Shown here in pieces: positions 59,995 through 64,000 of a stretch of 64,000 bases of DNA. Position 1 is the stretch's first letter; each line of letters begins with the position of its first letter. Origin of the DNA: Streptomyces bauhiniae (GTDB lineage Bacteria; Actinomycetota; Actinomycetes; Streptomycetales; Streptomycetaceae); NCBI RefSeq assembly GCF_004784475.1, contig NZ_SRRT01000012.1, positions 1 through 64,000 on the forward strand. Reading direction: 5' to 3'. The position numbers were made by a program, and so were the translations under genes. The notes under the pieces are model-generated. The model was not told where the DNA came from, searched no databases, and saw nothing but the letters and a program-made list of their open reading frames with translations.

Positions 59995-61146
59995 CTACGG
60001 CCTGGCTTCCGGTGGTTCAGCGGCCGGTGAGGGCGGGGTGCTCGGTTGACCCCACCGGTGCACGCATCGCTTGTACTTGCGGCCGCTGCCACACGGGCAT
60101 GTGTCATTGCGCTGGGGTGGCTGGTCGCTGCCGCCGGCGTAGGAGAGGCGGTTGAGGCCGTGGATCTCTGCCGTCAGGCCGATGTCGTCCATGGTCCACT
60201 TCACGAGCGAAAGACTGCGGTGGACCACATCGGCGGCCAGGACGAGGGCGTCGGCGGCTGCGTGGGCGACGGTCGGCTGCATGACGTAGCCGGAGGCGGC
60301 TAGGCTCTTCAGAGGGCGGCGTGCGTAGTGCTCGATGGCATGGGTTTTGGGCCGGTCCGAGGCCCGCAGCACGGTGTGGGTGGTGGCGGAGCCGAAGCTG
60401 GGGTGGACTGCGTCGCACAGCCATTCGTACAGGTCGAGCACGTCGACGGTGGTGGTGTTCTTGGCGAGTTTGTTGATGTAGGTCATCACGTTGGTGCTCT
60501 GGAGCACGGGAGGCCGGCCGGCGCTTTGTCCGACGCGTGAGGCGTACTGGAGTTTTGCCAGGCGGTTGTTGAGGTCGGCGCTGAACCGGGTGAGGGAGTC
60601 GGTGGTGGGCGGGCCGACTTTCTTAAACGTGTCCCATGCCTCATGGAGGAGGGTTGTTTCGTGGATGAGGGCGGCCGCGCCCTCCAGCAGGGAGCGGGAG
60701 CATGCGGCTGCGACGAGCAGCCGCCAGCGGCCAAGGGCTTCCACGGTCTGCTCGGCCAGTTCGGCGGCACGCCACAGCTGGGTCAGCCGCCAGGCCGCCA
60801 TCCTCATGTGCAGGTCGGACAGGGCGAAATGGGCAATCCAGTCCCGTGAGCCGAGCGCGGTGGTGTCCTGCACGAACAGGCTCGCCTTGCCCGACCACGT
60901 GCCGTCGGGATGGGAGACGGTGACGAACCTCCAGGTTTCCTCGGGTGCGGCCGTGTTTAGCAGGTCGGCGAGCTCGGCTGTCGCGTCATGGGCATTGTGG
61001 GCGCGCAGCGGCACATTGATGTGGACCACGGCCTGCGTGCTTTGGGCATCGTCGTCGGCCAGCGTCGTCAACAGCCGGGCTGCCGCCTGAACACGGTCGG
61101 CCCGGTCCCTGCCCAGAGCCCGAACGACTTGTTCCTCGAAGCTCAC
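59995..61146 (-). CDS. SEC-C zinc-motif protein with a helical N-terminal domain (383 aa)
   Basis: The C-terminus carries a SEC-C zinc motif, NDTCPCGSGRKYKRCV (CPCGSG...C), as in SecA tails and many accessory proteins. The body is helical, with YEWLCDAVHPSFG near residue 245. This H-containing stretch resembles the HEPN-like DUF5677 class, but the full Rx4-6H motif is not evident. It may be a defence-associated nucleic-acid-binding protein; the function is unknown. A GTG/ATG cluster supports the start at 61146. Confidence 0.7.
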   Translation of the reverse strand: MSFEEQVVRALGRDRADRVQAAARLLTTLADDDAQSTQAVVHINVPLRAHNAHDATAELADLLNTAAPEETWRFVTVSHPDGTWSGKASLFVQDTTALGSRDWIAHFALSDLHMRMAAWRLTQLWRAAELAEQTVEALGRWRLLVAAACSRSLLEGAAALIHETTLLHEAWDTFKKVGPPTTDSLTRFSADLNNRLAKLQYASRVGQSAGRPPVLQSTNVMTYINKLAKNTTTVDVLDLYEWLCDAVHPSFGSATTHTVLRASDRPKTHAIEHYARRPLKSLAASGYVMQPTVAHAAADALVLAADVVHRSLSLVKWTMDDIGLTAEIHGLNRLSYAGGSDQPPQRNDTCPCGSGRKYKRCVHRWGQPSTPPSPAAEPPEARP

Positions 61147-62205
61147 ACATCCCCCACTGCACGCGCCATTGGCGGGACGTCACGCGCCCAGAGTACTGAT
61201 GTACTCCCGAGGCAGTATCGCTGGTCAATGACCGGATGCCGAGCGTGGCGAACCATTCGTTTCCTGCGTCATGGCGCTGCGAGCGAGCGTCGTTGATTCG
61301 TGGCAGAACGAACGCAGTTGACGGGCCAAAGAACCGTCGGATGGCTGGCCAACCCCAGTGCGCCCGGTCCGCTCTCACCCGACGGACGCGGCGCACCTGG
61401 CGCCGGCCTCAAGTCTGGCCGTCCCAACGATGGCCGACGGGGACGGCGGCCGCACCGACTCGAGCCGCAAAGGGGCAGCAGTGTGCCGCGATGCTCGCCG
61501 ACGCCGGACAAAGATGACGAGGCAAGCCCGTGGGAGTGGCCTAGATAGGCCTTCAGGGACAGGTGAGCCCTGGAGGGCATGCCGCTCCAGTGTGCGGGCT
61601 TTCCTGGATCCCAGTGCCTTCGCCCCTGCATCACTGTCCCTGGCGGCGTGCACCATCAGGAACCACCGACAGCCAGCGACACCTCCCCGCAATCCCCACG
61701 CAACGGCATGGGTCTTGTGTCTCTGACCAGCGCAAACTCCGCACTCGTAGCGGTCAGTATGAGAATGACCTGATCTTTCGTCATCCATGTCAGTACCAGG
61801 TGAGCACCACCCGTCAGTGCCAACCACCAGGTCACTGAGTCTGCACCACTGACACTCAATGACGATGCCAGCTGACACTTCACCGCAGACTGTCAGGTTG
61901 GGGCGCCAGCGACGGTGGCTGAACTTCGACGGTGCGCCAGGGTGTGCGTGAACCTGTCCCCGCCGGGGCTGGCACAGAGAGGCGGATCCTCTATGAGCCC
62001 GCCGCCCCTACGAAGCTGAGGAGCTGCCCAGCGGCAAAAGCGGACTCGCCAGTGAGCACGATGCCGATGGGTACGGCGGCGGACCTGCAGCCAGCCGATC
62101 GCCCGCGGGAGATCGTCATGGACCACATCCGAGTCCAAGGCTGCGCGGGTCCACCAACCGTCGAAGGGGCGTGCACGGTTGTGGCGCCTGCTGTCGCGCC
62201 TGCGC
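61147..62205. other. Long non-coding interval with a cluster of TCAGT/ACTGA boxes
   Basis: No convincing gene lies in ~1.06 kb. At 61750-61895 the pentamer TCAGT or its complement ACTGA (or a one-base variant) occurs about seven times, in both orientations, near 61753, 61790, 61813, 61833, 61850, 61872 and 61891. Several resemble the -35 half of the damage-type promoter (GTGTCAGTG, CTGTCAGG) but lack a correctly spaced -10. They could be transposon-end or regulator sites. Confidence 0.5.
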
Positions 62206-62601
62206 CTAGGGTGTCGTGCCCGGCGGTTCCAGGATTGGGTTCCAGGCGAACCAGTCCAGGTTGTCGGCGCCCAATTCCCACGGGGCTCCCAGCAGCAGTT
62301 TCTGGGTTTCCTCGAGGTCCGCGGTGACAGGAGTGGGAGCGGGGCCGATGCGGGTCATCAAATCACCCCATGCGTGCAGGAACTCCTCGTCCTCGCCACG
62401 CAGCCGGCGCATCGCCGCTTCGACGCAGGCAGGCCATTTCGGCATACCGTAATGGTCGTCGTGAGTCCCGATACGGGGAGAGCCGGCGAAGAGGAGGAAG
62501 TCGTCTGGCGGCAGACGCTTTTCGAAATGCCGGAACATGTCGATACGCTGTTTCACCTGTTTCTTGATCTCTCCAAGGAATCCCCAGCCGAAGTCCGTCA
62601 G
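62206..62601 (-). CDS. Hypothetical protein (131 aa), probable CTG start
   Basis: Protein-like sequence begins LTDFGWGFLGEIKKQVKQRI at a CTG (62601) with GGGGGA 5 bases upstream. The CTG shares CTGA with the upstream stop. GTG 62556 is the first conventional start but would drop the conserved-looking beginning. It is mostly helical with Trp-rich ends (GAPWELGADNLDWFAWNP). I do not recognise it. It is coupled to the 62598 gene. Confidence 0.55.
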   Translation of the reverse strand: MTDFGWGFLGEIKKQVKQRIDMFRHFEKRLPPDDFLLFAGSPRIGTHDDHYGMPKWPACVEAAMRRLRGEDEEFLHAWGDLMTRIGPAPTPVTADLEETQKLLLGAPWELGADNLDWFAWNPILEPPGTTP

Positions 62602-62945
62602 GGTTCCCCCGCATCCCGGCCAGACATGCCTCGGTCCAGGATCAGGTCCTCCAGTGCGTAGAGACGGAACGGGTCGTCGGAGCCCAGGACGTCGAACGCC
62701 TGCCGGGTGAGCCAGCTGTTGCGGGCGAACATCGTCCCGTCGTGCAGCGTCTTGCGCCGGCTGGTCGGCCGGGAAGCGTGAGCGTCCTCGATGGGGCCGT
62801 TGCGCCACACGGACAGGACGAGCCCGTGAGCCGCCGCCCACCGCAGTCCGTCCTGCGCCTTGAAGACGCCCATCTCCTCAAGGCGCTGCCGTGCCCAGTC
62901 CAGCGCATCCTGGATGTCGTCGCCCTCAGGCTGCCTCTCCCCCAT
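62598..62945 (-). CDS. Hypothetical protein (115 aa) with a paralogous fragment elsewhere in the window
   Basis: ATG 62945. The product has an N-terminal helix (DIQDALDWARQRLEEMGVFK) and NGPIEDAHASRPTSRRKTLH, then FARNSWLTRQAFDVLG. A piece of a close paralogue survives at 49032-49131. The function is unknown. It ends in a 4-base overlap with the next gene. Confidence 0.65.
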   Translation of the reverse strand: MGERQPEGDDIQDALDWARQRLEEMGVFKAQDGLRWAAAHGLVLSVWRNGPIEDAHASRPTSRRKTLHDGTMFARNSWLTRQAFDVLGSDDPFRLYALEDLILDRGMSGRDAGEP

Positions 62946-63014
62946 GGCTCTCCGCTCCTCCTCGGTTCGCTCTCGGTGTTCCTGTACAGCCGCGCGCCAC
63001 AGCGCTGCCGAACG

Positions 63015-63824
63015 TCAGCCCAGGCCGGGACTCGTCGACGCCTGGATGCCATCCTCTGCGACAGCTATGCCGTCGGCCGGGTTGCTCTCCAACGGGCCGG
63101 ACCGCTGGAAGGCTGCGCTGAGCGCGTGCAGTTCAGCACGGCGAGCCCGGAGGAGTTCTTCTGGTTGGCGCAGGGCGGTGTCCAGGAGCCAGACGCCACG
63201 ACGGAACGGCTGGAAGCCGATGCTCTGCCACAGGGCGGCAATTTTCTTCTTCGCCTGCCGGCGGTAGACCTCGCTGACCTGTTCACGGTCTTCGGGGTAC
63301 TCGCCCATGGCGGGGTACACCGCGACCGCACAACAGCCCCCGGAAAGGCGGCGGATCGCCTCGGCTGCCAGGACAGGACCCAGCCCGAACCCCCTCCAGG
63401 CCCTGTCCAGGCTGACGCGATCGAGCAGCAGCAGATCGCCGACGGGCTGGGTGACCGCCTTCTCGAACGCAGCGCTGTAACCGTCGCGTCCGGATCGGCC
63501 AAGGACCGCGGAGGCTATGACCTCGAGATCGCCGGACTCGGCGTCCGCAGCCTCCCACCGGTTGTCGCCCGTGTAGTCGCGCAGCCTCCACAGGATGAGG
63601 TGCCCCACCTCGGTACCCGGGGCGAAAGCGTGGCTTTCCCCGTCCTCTTCGTCGTCCCACTCCTCATCGCCCGTCAGCCCGTAGGTGACGGTGACGTACC
63701 AGGATTCCAGCGTGTCCTCAAAGTCGTAGGGCACCGCGGGGTGGCCGTGGCCGTAGTGGAGGTGGAGGCGGGCGGGGTCGCCCGGCAGTTCAGTGATCGG
63801 CCGTTTGGGCCCCGCTGATGTCAT
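63015..63824 (-). CDS. GNAT-family N-acetyltransferase-like protein (269 aa)
   Basis: Residues ~130-175 contain LLLLDRVSLDRAWRGFGLGP, with the R-G-F-G-L-G acetyl-CoA pyrophosphate loop, followed by the helix VLAAEAIRRL and a strand CCAVAVYP. A late YRRQAKKKIAALWQSIGFQP matches the usual GNAT end (W..IGF). The N-terminal ~120 residues are acidic and unrecognised. ATG 63824. The substrate is unknown. No gene follows in the remaining 175 bp. Confidence 0.75.
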   Translation of the reverse strand: MTSAGPKRPITELPGDPARLHLHYGHGHPAVPYDFEDTLESWYVTVTYGLTGDEEWDDEEDGESHAFAPGTEVGHLILWRLRDYTGDNRWEAADAESGDLEVIASAVLGRSGRDGYSAAFEKAVTQPVGDLLLLDRVSLDRAWRGFGLGPVLAAEAIRRLSGGCCAVAVYPAMGEYPEDREQVSEVYRRQAKKKIAALWQSIGFQPFRRGVWLLDTALRQPEELLRARRAELHALSAAFQRSGPLESNPADGIAVAEDGIQASTSPGLG

Positions 63825-64000
63825 GGCTCAGAGACTAGAAGCAGGCGCTGACATCCCACCGGGAAATGGGAATCCAGGCGGCGGGCCCATCCCGGCTTCA
63901 GCCGCGAGGCCCAAGGCCAGCATTTTGGATTCCTCCTTCTCACGCCTTCGTCCGCCCTGCACGGTGACGGGGTACAGCGGCGGTGGCTGCTTCCCCTCGG

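Overview
The window is high-GC actinobacterial DNA, most likely Streptomyces. GTG starts, ATGA/GTGA/TGATG translational overlaps and strong third-position GC are pervasive. It contains almost no housekeeping genes. It reads as an accessory or defence island of the kind found on Streptomyces chromosome arms or linear plasmids, and a protein resembling the telomere-associated Tap family (35.7-37.4 kb) fits that setting. No rRNA, tRNA or CRISPR array was seen.

Layout. 0-0.4 kb: a tandemly duplicated block packed with perfect hairpins that all have TGNC tetraloops. 0.5-2.1 kb: two unknown genes. 2.2-11.3 kb: a complete prokaryotic PIWI-RE operon (PD-(D/E)xK nuclease, DinG-type helicase, pPIWI-RE protein) extended by two translationally coupled genes, a winged-helix-like protein and an Mrr-type nuclease. 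11.3-14.7 kb: a convergent SIR2-STAND NTPase of Avs5-like architecture. 15.1-15.5 kb: a decayed KAP-family P-loop NTPase. 15.9-22.5 kb: an SF2 helicase with helicase-associated repeats, then sbcC and sbcD. 22.8-29.9 kb: an OLD-family ATPase/TOPRIM nuclease, an N6-adenine methylase fused to a specificity-like region and a HEPN-like C-terminus, and a UvrD-like helicase. 30.6-37.4 kb: regulators and replicon-type genes, including the Tap-like gene. 38.3-44.7 kb: a Tn7-like transposition module (tnsA-tnsB-tnsC-tniQ) whose TniQ ends in an endonuclease VII domain. 44.9-51.4 kb: a decaying zone with a frameshifted TIGR04141/DUF6119 gene, truncated IS5 and IS21 elements, an HxlR pseudogene, and an intact zinc-ribbon/Vsr-like nuclease. 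51.6-53.5 kb: the tcmP/three-Cys-motif pair behind a perfect LexA box. 54.4-56.6 kb: a second, orphan, N-terminally truncated pPIWI-RE gene. 56.7-63.8 kb: small accessory genes (a frameshifted gene, an HTH protein, a SEC-C protein, a GNAT acetyltransferase).

How the parts may work together. The most striking regulatory signal is a promoter that matches the actinobacterial RecA-independent DNA-damage promoter (TTGTCRGTG-N8-TANNNT, the RecA-NDp/PafBC type). It occurs before the pPIWI-RE operon, the KAP pseudogene, a small gene beside sbcCD, a hypothetical gene and the zinc-ribbon nuclease. In two cases (pPIWI-RE operon, zinc-ribbon nuclease) the predicted transcription start falls on the start codon, which implies leaderless mRNAs. 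Together with the LexA box before the three-Cys-motif gene, this suggests that several unrelated defence modules here are switched on by DNA damage. Promoter activity is inferred from sequence; the matches themselves can be read directly.
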